NCBI RefSeq assembly: GCF_000981385.1
Contig: NZ_LATZ01000128.1
Coordinates: 248,001 to 312,000, forward strand
Reading direction: 5' to 3'
DNA from: Bacillus sp. SA1-12
GTDB lineage: Bacteria; Bacillota; Bacilli; Bacillales; Bacillaceae
DNA: 64,000 nucleotides
Translations under genes and position numbers: made by a program
Shown: positions 52,968-61,577 of the stretch, in pieces
Layout: each line of letters begins with the position of its first letter
How positions within the stretch are numbered: position 1 is the stretch's first letter
Notes under the pieces: generated by a model
Seen by the model: the letters and a program-made list of their open reading frames with translations, nothing else
The model's database searches: none
Told to the model about the DNA's origin: nothing

Positions 52968-54863
52968 ATGTGTGGATTTGTTGGGGTCTTGTCTAATAGC
53001 GGACAAGCCTCTTTAAAGATTGATCAACAGTTTAAAAAGATGAATAACATTATTTTTCACCGGGGTCCAGATGATTCAGGATACTATGCAGATCAGTATA
53101 TTCAACTAGGTTTTAGGCGGTTAAGTATTATTGATCTCGAAGCTGGACATCAGCCTTTATCCTATGAAGATCAAAGGTATTGGATTGTTTTTAATGGAGA
53201 GATTTATAACTATATTGAGCTAAGGAATGAGTTAGAAAAGGATGGATATGTCTTTAAGACTTCCTCAGATACGGAAGTGCTCTTGGCGCTATATAGTCAG
53301 AGAAAAGAAAAAATGCTTTATTCCCTTAGAGGTATGTTTTCCTTTTTAATATGGGATAGGGAAAAGAATGAATTATTTGGCGCCCGAGATCCATTTGGCA
53401 TTAAACCGCTTTATTACCTTGAACTAGAAGATAAATTCTATTTCGCATCGGAAAGAAAGAGTATTGTGGTGGGTACTGACCATGAATTGATTAATGAAGA
53501 ATCGCTGCATCATTATTTCACCTTTCAATATGTTCCTGAACCATCAACGATGTCAAGAGGAATGATGAAGATGGAGCCTGGACATTATTTTTTAAAAAAG
53601 CAGGATGAGGGTTTAACCATCAAATGCTATTGGAAGCCGGTCTTCAAACCGGTAACCGATCATTTTACAAAATTAAAAAACGAATTACAACAAACACTAT
53701 TGGAATCAGTAAGCATGCATATGCGCAGCGATGTACCAGTAGGTTCCTTCTTATCAGGGGGAATTGACTCCAGTTTTATTGTTTCCTTGGCAAGACAGTT
53801 GAATCCGAACTTCAAGACGTTTTCTGTTGGCTTTGCGACAAACGGATATAGTGAAATAGATATCGCAAAGGAAACGGCTCACGCATTGAATGTCGAAAAT
53901 ATATCTTATCTAATACAACCAGAGGAGTTTATTAAAGCGCTGCCAAAGATTGTTTGGTTTTTAGATGATCCCCTTGCAGATCCCTCAGCTGTTCCATTAT
54001 ATTTTGTTGCCAGAGAAGCAAGTAAGCATGTAAAGGTTGTCCTTTCTGGGGAAGGGGCAGATGAACTTTTTGGAGGGTATAATATTTATAGAGAACCAAT
54101 TGATCTAAGAGTATTTGATAGAGTTCCTCAGCCAATTAAAACGTCAATGAAAATGTTTGCTCGTTTCCTGCCAGATGGCATGAAGGGAAAAAGCTTTATT
54201 GAGAGGGGATGCACCCCATATGAGGATAGATATATTGGAAATGCCAAGATTTTTAATGCTAATGAAATAAAGCAGTTGATAAAAATGTATTGGGATAATG
54301 TTTCATTTAAAGATGTTACTCTTCCTTTTTATCAAGAGGCTAAAAACTATGACAAGGTAACCACGATGCAGCATATCGATATCCAAACATGGTTAAAGGG
54401 GGATATTTTACTCAAGGCAGACAAAATGACAATGGCGAACTCGATAGAATTGCGAGTACCATTTCTAGATAAAGAGGTTTTTCACCTGGCTTCAAAAATT
54501 CCAACAGATATGAAGATTGCTAACAATACAACAAAGTATATTCTTCGGAAGGCAGCAGAAGGGATTGTTCCTGAACATGTATTAAATAGAAAAAAGTTAG
54601 GCTTCCCCGTCCCCATAAGAAGCTGGTTTAAAAATGAACTATACGACTGGGCCTTAAAAGTCATTCAGGAAAGCGAAACCGATTATTTTATTAATAAAGG
54701 GTATGTAATTTACCTGCTGTCAGAGCACTGTGCCGGAAAAAAGGATAACAGCCGTAAGCTTTGGACTGTGCTAATCTTCATGATCTGGCATCAAGTGTTT
54801 ATCGAGAAAAAATATTGCTTTTATGAGGATACCTTAAACGAAAATATTGAAGCGGAATATTAA
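52968..54863 (+). CDS. asnO: Asparagine synthase (glutamine-hydrolysing), AsnO type
   Basis: Makes asparagine from aspartate, ATP and glutamine. The 631 residues begin MCGFVGV, so Cys2 becomes the N-terminal nucleophile of the class II glutaminase domain (1 to about 200). The synthetase domain carries the PP-loop SFLSGGIDSSF, then SGEGADELFGGYNIYREP and ELRVPFLDKEV. I start at ATG 52968, after GGGGGAGGA, because the Cys must be residue 2; the 16-residue upstream extension would abolish that. Overall sequence is closest, from memory, to B. subtilis AsnO, which is needed for sporulation, fitting its place between spoIID and spoIIQ. Confidence 0.88.
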   Translation: MCGFVGVLSNSGQASLKIDQQFKKMNNIIFHRGPDDSGYYADQYIQLGFRRLSIIDLEAGHQPLSYEDQRYWIVFNGEIYNYIELRNELEKDGYVFKTSSDTEVLLALYSQRKEKMLYSLRGMFSFLIWDREKNELFGARDPFGIKPLYYLELEDKFYFASERKSIVVGTDHELINEESLHHYFTFQYVPEPSTMSRGMMKMEPGHYFLKKQDEGLTIKCYWKPVFKPVTDHFTKLKNELQQTLLESVSMHMRSDVPVGSFLSGGIDSSFIVSLARQLNPNFKTFSVGFATNGYSEIDIAKETAHALNVENISYLIQPEEFIKALPKIVWFLDDPLADPSAVPLYFVAREASKHVKVVLSGEGADELFGGYNIYREPIDLRVFDRVPQPIKTSMKMFARFLPDGMKGKSFIERGCTPYEDRYIGNAKIFNANEIKQLIKMYWDNVSFKDVTLPFYQEAKNYDKVTTMQHIDIQTWLKGDILLKADKMTMANSIELRVPFLDKEVFHLASKIPTDMKIANNTTKYILRKAAEGIVPEHVLNRKKLGFPVPIRSWFKNELYDWALKVIQESETDYFINKGYVIYLLSEHCAGKKDNSRKLWTVLIFMIWHQVFIEKKYCFYEDTLNENIEAEY

Positions 54864-55005
54864 TCTTAATTATCGCAATTATGAAATTTTTTGAGGAAGC
54901 ACATATTATTTTAAATACTGCACATACTAAATTTTAAAAATTTTTTTTGGGATGTGTATATAATTCAGCAATTGTGTTCAGAATGATTGCTGAGGTGATG
55001 ATAGA

Positions 55006-55920
55006 ATGAGAGAGGAAGAAACTAAACGTACTTCTCAATCAAAAATTCAACAATTTTTTAGAAAACGTTGGGTATTTCCGGCAATCTACCTAATGAGTGC
55101 AGCAGTTATCCTTACAGCGGTTTTATGGTATCAAAGCATCAGCAACAATGTAGCTGAAGACTTACAGAAAGAAAACCAAGGAGAAACAGCAGTAAATGAT
55201 CCAGAAGCAGTAGAGGTAAATGCATTAAAAGAAAATGTTGCAATGCCTGCTGTAGATCCTGAAGGTGTTCAAGTTGTTAAAAAGTTCTATGATCCTAATG
55301 CTTCAACTGAAGATCAAGAAGCAGCACTTGTATTCTATAACAATTCCTACAGAATGAACAAAGGAATTGATATTGCAAGAGAAGATCAAAAAGAATTTGA
55401 TGTTGTTGCATCGCTAAGCGGTACAGTAACAAAAGCAACAAAAGACCCAATTCTTGGCCATGTTGTTGAAATTGAGCATGAAAATGATGTAGTGACTGTT
55501 TATCAATCATTAGCAGATGTTAGTGTACAAGCTGGTGATAAGGTAGAACAAAACGAAGTAATCGGTAAAGCTGGAAAAAGCCTATACAACGAAGAAGATG
55601 GTGTACATGTACACTTCGAAGTTCGTCAAAACGGTGTAGCTGTAAACCCAGAAACTTATATGGATAAGCCGGTAACATCCATCGAGGTTACTGAAGAAGA
55701 AGCAACTCAAGAAGAAGCATCTCAAGAGGAAGCTGTTGAAGAAGAAGCAACTCAAGAAGACGCTGAAAAGAGAGAAGAGGCTCCAAAGAAAGACGCTGAA
55801 TCCGGTGACAAACCTGCAGAAGAATCTCCAGAAGCAGATAAAGATGCTGATAAAGGAGCAACTGAAGACAGCCAACAATCTAGCGAGCCAGAAACAAAAA
55901 ATAACACATTAAATTCGTAA
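55006..55920 (+). CDS. spoIIQ: Stage II sporulation protein Q
   Basis: Forespore membrane protein that binds mother-cell SpoIIIAH to form the channel/ratchet between the two cells. It has 304 residues: a cytoplasmic basic N-terminus, one membrane helix (about 25-42) and an extracellular LytM/M23 domain (about 95-225). The first zinc motif reads NKGID instead of HxGxD, while HVHFEV is kept, so it is probably catalytically inactive, as in B. subtilis. After residue 228 comes an unusually long acidic Glu/Ala-rich tail of about 75 residues with repeated EEATQEEA. A terminator follows. Confidence 0.93.
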   Translation: MREEETKRTSQSKIQQFFRKRWVFPAIYLMSAAVILTAVLWYQSISNNVAEDLQKENQGETAVNDPEAVEVNALKENVAMPAVDPEGVQVVKKFYDPNASTEDQEAALVFYNNSYRMNKGIDIAREDQKEFDVVASLSGTVTKATKDPILGHVVEIEHENDVVTVYQSLADVSVQAGDKVEQNEVIGKAGKSLYNEEDGVHVHFEVRQNGVAVNPETYMDKPVTSIEVTEEEATQEEASQEEAVEEEATQEDAEKREEAPKKDAESGDKPAEESPEADKDADKGATEDSQQSSEPETKNNTLNS

Positions 55921-55933
55921 GGATACATCCAAT

Positions 55934-55981
55934 ACGAGGTTGAGCTCAAACATGAATGAGGCCGGCCTCGATTTTTTTTTT
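55934..55981 (+). terminator. Terminator of spoIIQ
   Basis: CGAGG pairs with CCTCG, with GAGCTC and GGCC inner elements, followed by ten Ts. The pairing is less regular than in other terminators here, but the T run is long. Confidence 0.65.
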
Positions 55982-56059
55982 GAGTTGGAAATGGAAGATG
56001 AGTGATTCGAAAATATTGAAAGGCGATATAAAATATCGCTGCGCGATTCGATCTTTGAA

Positions 56060-56570
56060 GTAAGTGGTTCAAATAGATTGCTATGCGATTTAATCTTTGA
56101 AGTAAGTGGTTCAAATAGATTGCTATGTGATTCGATCTTTGAAGTAAGTGGTTCAAATAGATCGCTATGCGATTCAATCTTAAAAATAAGTGGTTCAATA
56201 CAGCGGTATAGAGGTTCTAATTCTTAAGTGATTGTTCAAAGACAACATCGAATGGTTCTATACTAGAGATGAGTGGTTCAAATATATCGCTACGTGATAC
56301 AATTATAGAAGTAAGTTTGTTCAATACATCTGTACATCGTTCTATTCCTAAGTAGTGGATCAAAAACAACTTCAAGTGGTTCAATAATTGAAATGAGTTC
56401 AATATATCGCTATGCGATTCAGTTCTAGTAGTAAGTTGGTTCAATTCATTGGTACAGGGTTCTAATTCTTGAGTAATCGTTTAAAAACATTTTCAAATGG
56501 TTCAATACTAGAGATGGGTGATTCAATATATCGCTACGTGATACAATTCTTAAAATAAGTGGTTCAATAA
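56060..56570. repeat. 42 bp array with 120 bp higher-order period
   Basis: GTAAGTGGTTCAAATAG units start at 56060, 56102, 56144 and (as ATAAGTGG) 56186, exactly 42 bp apart. Beyond that, a larger unit recurs: ATATATCGCTA at 56282, 56402 and 56526 (120-124 bp), each time with GGTTCAA words between. Most units contain the small palindrome ATCGCTATGCGAT or ATCGCTACGTGAT. It differs from the 52 bp family. Confidence 0.8.
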
Positions 56571-56841
56571 AACTTCCCCTAACCACACTCCAATATATAA
56601 AACCCTAAATTTTAATCAGCTAAATCTTCTTCAAACCAGTCCAAATCCAATAGACCAATATTTGGAATTTCTGGCAACTCGACAAATTTCTCAGGAAATA
56701 ATGTAAAAAGCCAAGTCTTAAAACTTCCGAGATTAAGTTTTTTTTTCGCAAATTTAAACCTCAAAAGGCATAAAAATTACGGTAAAACCTGAAGAAAATA
56801 TAAAAAAATGAATAAAACCCTTGTCCCTCTTGACTTTTCTT

Positions 56842-56870
56842 GCATATTCCCTAACCCAAGCTAATAAAAT
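56842..56870 (+). promoter_or_regulatory. Sigma-E-like promoter of usd-spoIIID
   Basis: GCATATT (56842-56848), which fits the sigma-E -35 consensus KMATATT perfectly, then 14 nt, then AATAAAAT, a partial match to CATACANT. spoIIID is transcribed by sigma-E in B. subtilis. Confidence 0.5.
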
Positions 56871-56910
56871 GTTACAAACCTATCAAAGAGAGTGTTTGAG
56901 GTGAGGGATC

Positions 56911-57024
56911 GTGAGTGTATATTTTAATCGCAGTAGCATGGGCATCATACGATCATCTAAGAGAAAGTCAGCCAAAATGTCTTGGTATGCGAGTCTCATT
57001 TCACACTTCTCACATCCATATTAG
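56911..57024 (+). CDS. usd: Short upstream ORF of spoIIID (Usd)
   Basis: A 37-codon frame, GTG start, beginning MSVYFNRSSMGIIRS, basic and Ser-rich, ending HFSHPY. A GAGGTGAGGG ribosome site lies just upstream. Its stop codon merges with the GGGAGGT ribosome site of spoIIID. B. subtilis has usd in the same place; its translation is needed to open the spoIIID ribosome site. Length and position fit that role. The peptide itself may have no function. Confidence 0.75.
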   Translation: MSVYFNRSSMGIIRSSKRKSAKMSWYASLISHFSHPY

Positions 57025-57038
57025 GGAGGTCGAGTGGT

Positions 57039-57314
57039 GTGCACGATTACATCAAAGAACGCACAATCAAGATTGGGAAGTATATCGTGGAGACAAAGAA
57101 AACAGTTCGCGTGATAGCGAAGGAATTTGGAGTTTCCAAAAGTACCGTCCATAAAGATTTAACGGAGAGGCTACCTGAAATTAATCCTGATCTTGCGAAT
57201 GAGGTAAAGGAGATCCTTGATTATCATAAATCAATTAGGCATCTCCGTGGTGGAGAAGCAACAAAGCTTAAATATAAAAAGGACGAAATTTTAGAAGAAC
57301 AACCAGTAAAATAA
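57039..57314 (+). CDS. spoIIID: Sporulation DNA-binding regulator SpoIIID
   Basis: Mother-cell transcription factor that adjusts the sigma-E regulon and turns on sigK. The 91 residues have a helix-turn-helix TVRVIAKEFGVSKSTVHKDL (residues 22-41) and a basic C-terminal region (RHLRGGEATKLKYKK) that contacts DNA. It is nearly identical to B. subtilis SpoIIID. The start is GTG 57039 (MHDYIKERT), 9 nt from GGAGG. The longer in-frame extension belongs to another frame of usd. It precedes mbl. Confidence 0.95.
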   Translation: MHDYIKERTIKIGKYIVETKKTVRVIAKEFGVSKSTVHKDLTERLPEINPDLANEVKEILDYHKSIRHLRGGEATKLKYKKDEILEEQPVK

Positions 57315-57558
57315 AGCGGTGGTATGTGTTTCTTAAGTTTTGGTGTTTGCGAATCGTCTGCTCATTTTTATGGGAAAAGATCTATAAGTATATAAAGTGA
57401 AAATTAACTCTATAATAATTCTATGTGAATCGACAAATTCCTACATAAACCAGTGAATTTATTTTACAAAATCATACTTTTTTTTTGAAATTATGATACA
57501 ATATTTAATTAGGTCAGTTATTCTGGGAATGAAGATTTGCAAGGAGGATATAGAGAGA

Positions 57559-58560
57559 ATGTTTGCTAGGGATATAGGTATAGATCTAGGTACGGCAAAT
57601 GTACTGATACATGTTAAAGGAAAAGGCATCGTGCTGAATGAGCCATCGGTTGTTGCATTAGACAAGAACTCAGGAAAGGTTCTTGCTGTTGGTGAAGAAG
57701 CCAGACGTATGGTAGGACGTACTCCTGGGAATATCGTTGCGATTCGCCCTTTAAAAGATGGCGTCATTGCAGATTTTGAAGTGACTGAAGCAATGTTAAA
57801 GCATTTTATTAATAAGCTGAATGTAAAAGGTTTATTGTCTAAGCCGCGCATGTTGATTTGCTGTCCGACAAATATTACATCAGTTGAACAAAAGGCGATC
57901 AGGGAAGCCGCTGAAAAAAGCGGAGGGAAAAATGTGTTTCTTGAAGAAGAACCGAAAGTAGCAGCGATTGGTGCTGGTATGGATATCTTTCAGCCATATG
58001 GAAATATGGTAGTTGATATTGGCGGTGGAACTACTGATGTCGCTGTTTTATCAATGGGCGATATTGTCACCGCCTCTTCAATTAAAATGGCTGGGGACAA
58101 GTTTGACCTTGAAATTTTAAATTACATCAAACGTGAGTATAAGATGCTAATTGGCGAACGTACAGCTGAAGACATCAAAATAAATGTTGCAACAGTATTC
58201 CCAGGCGGACGTAATGAAGAAATAAGCATACGCGGCCGCGACATGGTTACAGGTTTGCCTAGAACGATTACAGTGAATTCGAAGGAAGTTGAAGAAGCCC
58301 TTCGTGAATCAGTTGCTGTTATTGTACAAGCCGCCAAGAGTGTCCTAGAGCGTACTCCTCCAGAGCTTTCAGCTGACATCATTGACCGCGGAGTTATTTT
58401 AACTGGCGGTGGAGCTTTATTAAATGGATTGGATCAGCTTTTAGCAGAAGAGCTTAAAGTTCCGGTTCTTGTTGCAGAAGCACCAATGGATTGTGTGGCA
58501 ATCGGAACAGGTATCATGCTTGATAATATGGATCGCCTTTCTAACAAAAAATTAGTTTAA
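57559..58560 (+). CDS. mbl: MreB-like rod-shape protein Mbl
   Basis: Actin-like ATPase that moves with the elongation machinery and directs cylindrical cell-wall growth. The 333 residues start MFARDIGIDLGTANVL, with phosphate-binding loops DLGTAN and DIGGGTTDVAV and the ILTGGGALLNG adenosine motif. ATG 57559 is used, 11 nt after AAGGAGG; the 22-residue upstream extension is not conserved. In B. subtilis mbl also follows spoIIID and can be co-transcribed with it. A terminator follows. Confidence 0.95.
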   Translation: MFARDIGIDLGTANVLIHVKGKGIVLNEPSVVALDKNSGKVLAVGEEARRMVGRTPGNIVAIRPLKDGVIADFEVTEAMLKHFINKLNVKGLLSKPRMLICCPTNITSVEQKAIREAAEKSGGKNVFLEEEPKVAAIGAGMDIFQPYGNMVVDIGGGTTDVAVLSMGDIVTASSIKMAGDKFDLEILNYIKREYKMLIGERTAEDIKINVATVFPGGRNEEISIRGRDMVTGLPRTITVNSKEVEEALRESVAVIVQAAKSVLERTPPELSADIIDRGVILTGGGALLNGLDQLLAEELKVPVLVAEAPMDCVAIGTGIMLDNMDRLSNKKLV

Positions 58561-58574
58561 TATATCGTTCGATC

Positions 58575-58603
58575 AAGAGTCTGATTTTCAGACTCTTTTT
58601 TTA
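58575..58603 (+). terminator. Terminator of mbl
   Basis: AAGAGTCTGA pairs perfectly with TCAGACTCTT, loop of three, then seven Ts. Confidence 0.92.
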
Positions 58604-58772
58604 TAAAATAAATCTTTTGTCCTATAGTTTTTTTATTTCCACTAGAATATAACAATGATTTCCTAAAAAAATGTAATGAGAAAACAGTCGTTCTCCTTTA
58701 TAATGAATGGTAGGGAATTCTGTCGAAAGAATTCGGATTGTGCGGTAATTTATGCATAAGTGGGTGAATGAG

Positions 58773-59480
58773 ATGTTAAAAGGATTATATACTGCAACAG
58801 CAGGCATGCTTACACAGCAAAGGCGGACAGAGATGCTTTCAAACAATATGGCAAACGCCAATACAGAAGGCTACAAAGCGGATCAATCTTCTATTCGTGC
58901 CTTTCCGGAAATGCTGCTAAAAAGAATGGAAAATGGTTCCGTTCCTGCTACAGTGGGGTCATTAAATACTGGTGTTTACTTACAAGAGCTAAATAGCCAA
59001 TATCTTCAGGGGGATTTGCGGGAAACAGGTTTAAAAAGTGATGTTGCTCTTATTGAACAATTTGTCGCTGTTAATCAAGAAATAAATCTGAAGGGCACTC
59101 TATTTTTTGCAGTCGAGAATGAAACGGGCCAAGAGCGTTATACGCGTAATGGAAATTTTACACTTGATGAAAATGGGAGACTGCTTTTAGATGGAAATCA
59201 AGTGTTGTCTGTAACCGGTCAGCCAATTGTGATTCAATCGAGTGAATACCAAATCACCGAAGATGGTGATATTTTCGCTGAAGGAGAATTTGTTGCACAA
59301 ATTGATGTCTGTTTTGAAGCAGATGTTCGTAATCTTGTGAAAGAAGGAAATGGCTTATATCGGACGGCAAACAATCAAGCTTTGCCTTCTGCCGCAAATA
59401 ATGCTGAAATCGAATACAATTTGAAACAAAACTATCTGGAAGGCTCTACGTTGATGTTGCAAGAACCTATACAGAGATGA
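58773..59480 (+). CDS. flhO: Flagellar hook-basal body protein FlhO, frameshifted near its C-terminus
   Basis: FlgG/FlgF-type rod or hook-associated protein. It has 235 residues as read, starting MLKGLYTATAGMLTQQRR with the rod-protein N-terminal motif LSNNMANANTEGYKADQ. After GSTLMLQEPIQR it stops, but the family ends with a heptad-rich C-terminal helix. That helix is present in another frame: VDVARTYTEMMTAYRSFEANQ and on to IGRLR, up to 59578. Restoring one A at about 59448 (TCTACG to TCTAACG) rejoins the frames. Start ATG 58773 follows GGGTGA. It forms a pair with flhP, as in B. subtilis. Confidence 0.88.
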   Translation: MLKGLYTATAGMLTQQRRTEMLSNNMANANTEGYKADQSSIRAFPEMLLKRMENGSVPATVGSLNTGVYLQELNSQYLQGDLRETGLKSDVALIEQFVAVNQEINLKGTLFFAVENETGQERYTRNGNFTLDENGRLLLDGNQVLSVTGQPIVIQSSEYQITEDGDIFAEGEFVAQIDVCFEADVRNLVKEGNGLYRTANNQALPSAANNAEIEYNLKQNYLEGSTLMLQEPIQR

Positions 59481-59578
59481 TGACAGCATACCGTTCATTT
59501 GAAGCAAACCAAAAGGTGCTGCAAGCTTATGACAAAAGCATGGATAAGGCCGTTAATGAAATTGGCCGCTTAAGATAA
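59450..59578 (+). pseudogene. Detached C-terminal segment of flhO
   Basis: 42 codons reading VDVARTYTEMMTAYRSF, then EANQKVLQAYDKSMDKA, then VNEIGRLR. This is the conserved terminal helix (MMTAYRSFEANQKVLQ) of axial flagellar proteins needed for polymerisation. It lies out of frame by one base with no start site of its own. Confidence 0.85.
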
Positions 59579-59593
59579 TAGGGGGAACAACTC

Positions 59594-60424
59594 ATGTTAC
59601 GCCCAATGATTACTGCGACGAATACAATGAGTCAGCTTCAAAAACAACTAGATACAATCGGCAATAATCTAGCAAATATTGATACACAAGGCTTTAAAAG
59701 GACCCAGACATCTTTTTCTGAGCTTGTAAGACAGCAAATTGACAACCAGCCAAATGAACAGAATGAGATCGGGCGTTTGGGCGAATTAGGGATCAGGCAA
59801 GGAACGGGTGCTAGGGTGGCCAGCAGCCTGGCGTTGACACAAGGAAGCTTGAAGCAAACAGGCAGAGCACTGGATATTGCCTTCACGGTCCCAAATCAAT
59901 TTCTCCAAATTGATGTAGAGGGAGAAATTCAATATACAAGGGACGGCGCATTATATCTATCACCGGCAGCTGACGGGACAAACCGTTTAATGCTTGCAAC
60001 ATCTGAAGGAAGACCGGTTCTGGATGAAAATCAAAACCCGATTTTAATTGAGGATACCTTTAAAGAACTTATCATTTCTGAGGATGGCACTATAACAGCG
60101 ATTCCGCAAAATGACGAAGATCTCCCTCAGATCTTCAGTATCGGCGTTGTGCAAATCAATCGCCCCCAATTGCTTGCCCAAAATGGCAGCAACCGTTACA
60201 GTTTAAATGATATAGGCGATAATCAGCCTGGTGATGTTCTCACTTTTTTAGAAGGAGCCTTCAGTGGGGATGTCTCGATGAAGCAAGGTTCACTGGAAAT
60301 GTCCAATGTAGATTTATCAAAGGAACTGACCGATTTAATGATCTCCCAGCGGACCTATCAGATGAATGCAAAATCCATCACAATGGGTGACCAATTGATG
60401 GGATTAATAAACGGTGTAAGATAG
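59594..60424 (+). CDS. flhP: Flagellar hook-basal body protein FlhP
   Basis: 276-residue axial flagellar protein of the FlgG/FlgF family, likely a distal rod component. The N-terminal motif LDTIGNNLANIDTQGFKRTQ and C-terminal DLMISQRTYQMNAKSI polymerisation helices are intact. It begins 16 nt after the repaired end of flhO, with AGGGGGAAC as ribosome site. It stays complete although flhO is broken. Confidence 0.92.
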   Translation: MLRPMITATNTMSQLQKQLDTIGNNLANIDTQGFKRTQTSFSELVRQQIDNQPNEQNEIGRLGELGIRQGTGARVASSLALTQGSLKQTGRALDIAFTVPNQFLQIDVEGEIQYTRDGALYLSPAADGTNRLMLATSEGRPVLDENQNPILIEDTFKELIISEDGTITAIPQNDEDLPQIFSIGVVQINRPQLLAQNGSNRYSLNDIGDNQPGDVLTFLEGAFSGDVSMKQGSLEMSNVDLSKELTDLMISQRTYQMNAKSITMGDQLMGLINGVR

Positions 60425-60436
60425 GAGTTTAGACTA

Positions 60437-60703
60437 TTGGTTGAAAAACAGGCGGCAAAAGCAGCTAGTCGAGAAGAAGTGAAAAAAGCCAAAAAGACTA
60501 AGGATAAACAGCAAGAAAAGGTTAAGATCCGTGTCAGGTTAATACCGATATGGTTAAGAGTGCTTCTTGTCCTCATTTTCATGGCCATCAGCGCCATCGT
60601 TGGCATCATTGTAGGATACGGCGTTATTGGAACCGGCGATCCTTCAGATGCACTCGATCAGTCAACCTGGCAGCATATCATTGATTTAGTTGAAAAAGAA
60701 TAA
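60437..60703 (+). CDS. Small EpuA-like membrane protein (often labelled RNA polymerase subunit beta-like)
   Basis: 88 residues. A Lys/Ala-rich cytoplasmic part (1-35) is followed by one membrane segment (WLRVLLVLIFMAISAIVGII, about 41-60) and a short outside tail GDPSDALDQSTWQHIIDLV. The tail motif STWQHIIDLV is typical of the small EpuA-like proteins found after flhP in Bacillus; the RNA-polymerase label in databases comes from a name, not from a shown activity. The start is TTG 60437, about 9 nt from AGGAG. It is 12 nt after flhP, so same operon. Confidence 0.75.
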   Translation: MVEKQAAKAASREEVKKAKKTKDKQQEKVKIRVRLIPIWLRVLLVLIFMAISAIVGIIVGYGVIGTGDPSDALDQSTWQHIIDLVEKE

Positions 60704-61088
60704 CGATAAGATTATACTTTGCATATAGGGAAGGTGAATGCCTTCCTTTTGTCGTATACATATTTAGGATTATTTTTTGAAATCAATTGACATGGATTAC
60801 TAAGTTTAACATTTTGAAGTAAGAGGTTGGATGTTGGATTAGTAGGAATCGGCGAACCTCGATTCATTATATTCTAGATGAAGATGAGTTTTATTTTTTA
60901 CGTTTACCTTTAAGACTTTTGTTTTTAAGGTGTAAATGAAAGGGATATAAGGACAATCGGTGAAACGCCGATTGCTTCCAGTCCTGCCTCTCACTTCTAA
61001 GTTCAAGAGAAACCTTCTTTCGAAGTGATTTACTCTATATCGATAGTAAACGACATACGAAAATAAAAAATAGTAAGGAGACATACAT
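60704..61088. other. Intergenic region before fabZ
   Basis: 385 bp. It contains a terminator, an AT-rich stretch, and a hairpin CAATCGG / CCGATTG at about 60954-60974 in the leader side of fabZ. No gene and no FapR-type site was recognised. Confidence 0.55.
60727..60750 (+). terminator. Terminator after the flh operon
   Basis: AGGGAAGG pairs with CCTTCCTTT (G-T pair) around TGAATG, followed by Ts. Confidence 0.7.
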
Positions 61089-61529
61089 ATGTTAGATACT
61101 CAACAAATAAAAGAAATCATCCCGCATCGTTATCCATTTTTATTAGTAGACCGTGTGTTAGAGGTAGAGGAAGGCAAGCATGCAGTTGGCATAAAAAATG
61201 TAACAGCGAATGAAGAATTTTTTAATGGCCATTTCCCGGACTATCCGGTGATGCCTGGTGTGTTAATTGTTGAAGCACTTGCACAAGTTGGTGCAGTTGC
61301 TATGCTTAAAAAGGAAGAAAACCGCGGCCGCTTAGCATTTTTTGCTGGAATTGATAACTGCCGCTTTAAAAAGCAAGTAAAACCTGGTGATCAATTACGC
61401 CTAGAGGTTGAAATTACTCGTGCACGCGGCGCAATTGGAAAGGGAAAAGGAATCGCAACAGTAGATGGAGAAGTTGCCTGTGAAGCAGAAATTACGTTTG
61501 CATTAGGTGAGAAAAAAGAAGAAGCATAA
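61089..61529 (+). CDS. fabZ: 3-hydroxyacyl-ACP dehydratase FabZ
   Basis: Dehydrates beta-hydroxyacyl-ACP in fatty acid elongation. It is 146 residues in the hot-dog fold, with catalytic His48 in [12 protein letters not shown] and Glu62 in VLIVEALAQ. An AAGGAGACATA ribosome site precedes the ATG. It corresponds to ywpB, the gene after the flhO-flhP region in B. subtilis. A terminator follows, and the conserved gene order ends here. Confidence 0.95.
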   Translation: MLDTQQIKEIIPHRYPFLLVDRVLEVEEGKHAVGIKNVTANEEFFNGHFPDYPVMPGVLIVEALAQVGAVAMLKKEENRGRLAFFAGIDNCRFKKQVKPGDQLRLEVEITRARGAIGKGKGIATVDGEVACEAEITFALGEKKEEA

Positions 61530-61537
61530 GAAGCAAA

Positions 61538-61577
61538 AGAGACAAATGGCCAAAAAGCTGGCCGTTTGTCTTTTTTT
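61538..61577 (+). terminator. Terminator of fabZ
   Basis: GACAAATGGCC pairs with GGCCGTTTGTC around AAAAAGCT, followed by seven Ts. Confidence 0.9.

Larger units (their letters stand above)
55921..56910. other. Long gene-free region between spoIIQ and usd-spoIIID
   Basis: 990 bp. It contains the spoIIQ terminator, a periodic array (56060-56570), an AT-rich stretch and, at its right end, a sigma-E-like promoter. Open frames here (for example an antisense frame over the array) only reflect the repeats. Confidence 0.8.

Noticed and set aside
54955-55005. Sigma-F promoter of spoIIQ
   Set aside because: A GTATA word occurs at the right distance, but the -10 region does not fit the sigma-F consensus well enough. 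Only an inverted repeat CAGCAAT/ATTGCTG is clear.
55752-56198. 148-residue antisense frame with repeated LNRIAIYLNHLLQR
   Set aside because: The 42 bp repeat is a multiple of three, so any open frame through it repeats. It overlaps the end of spoIIQ in antisense and has no ribosome site.
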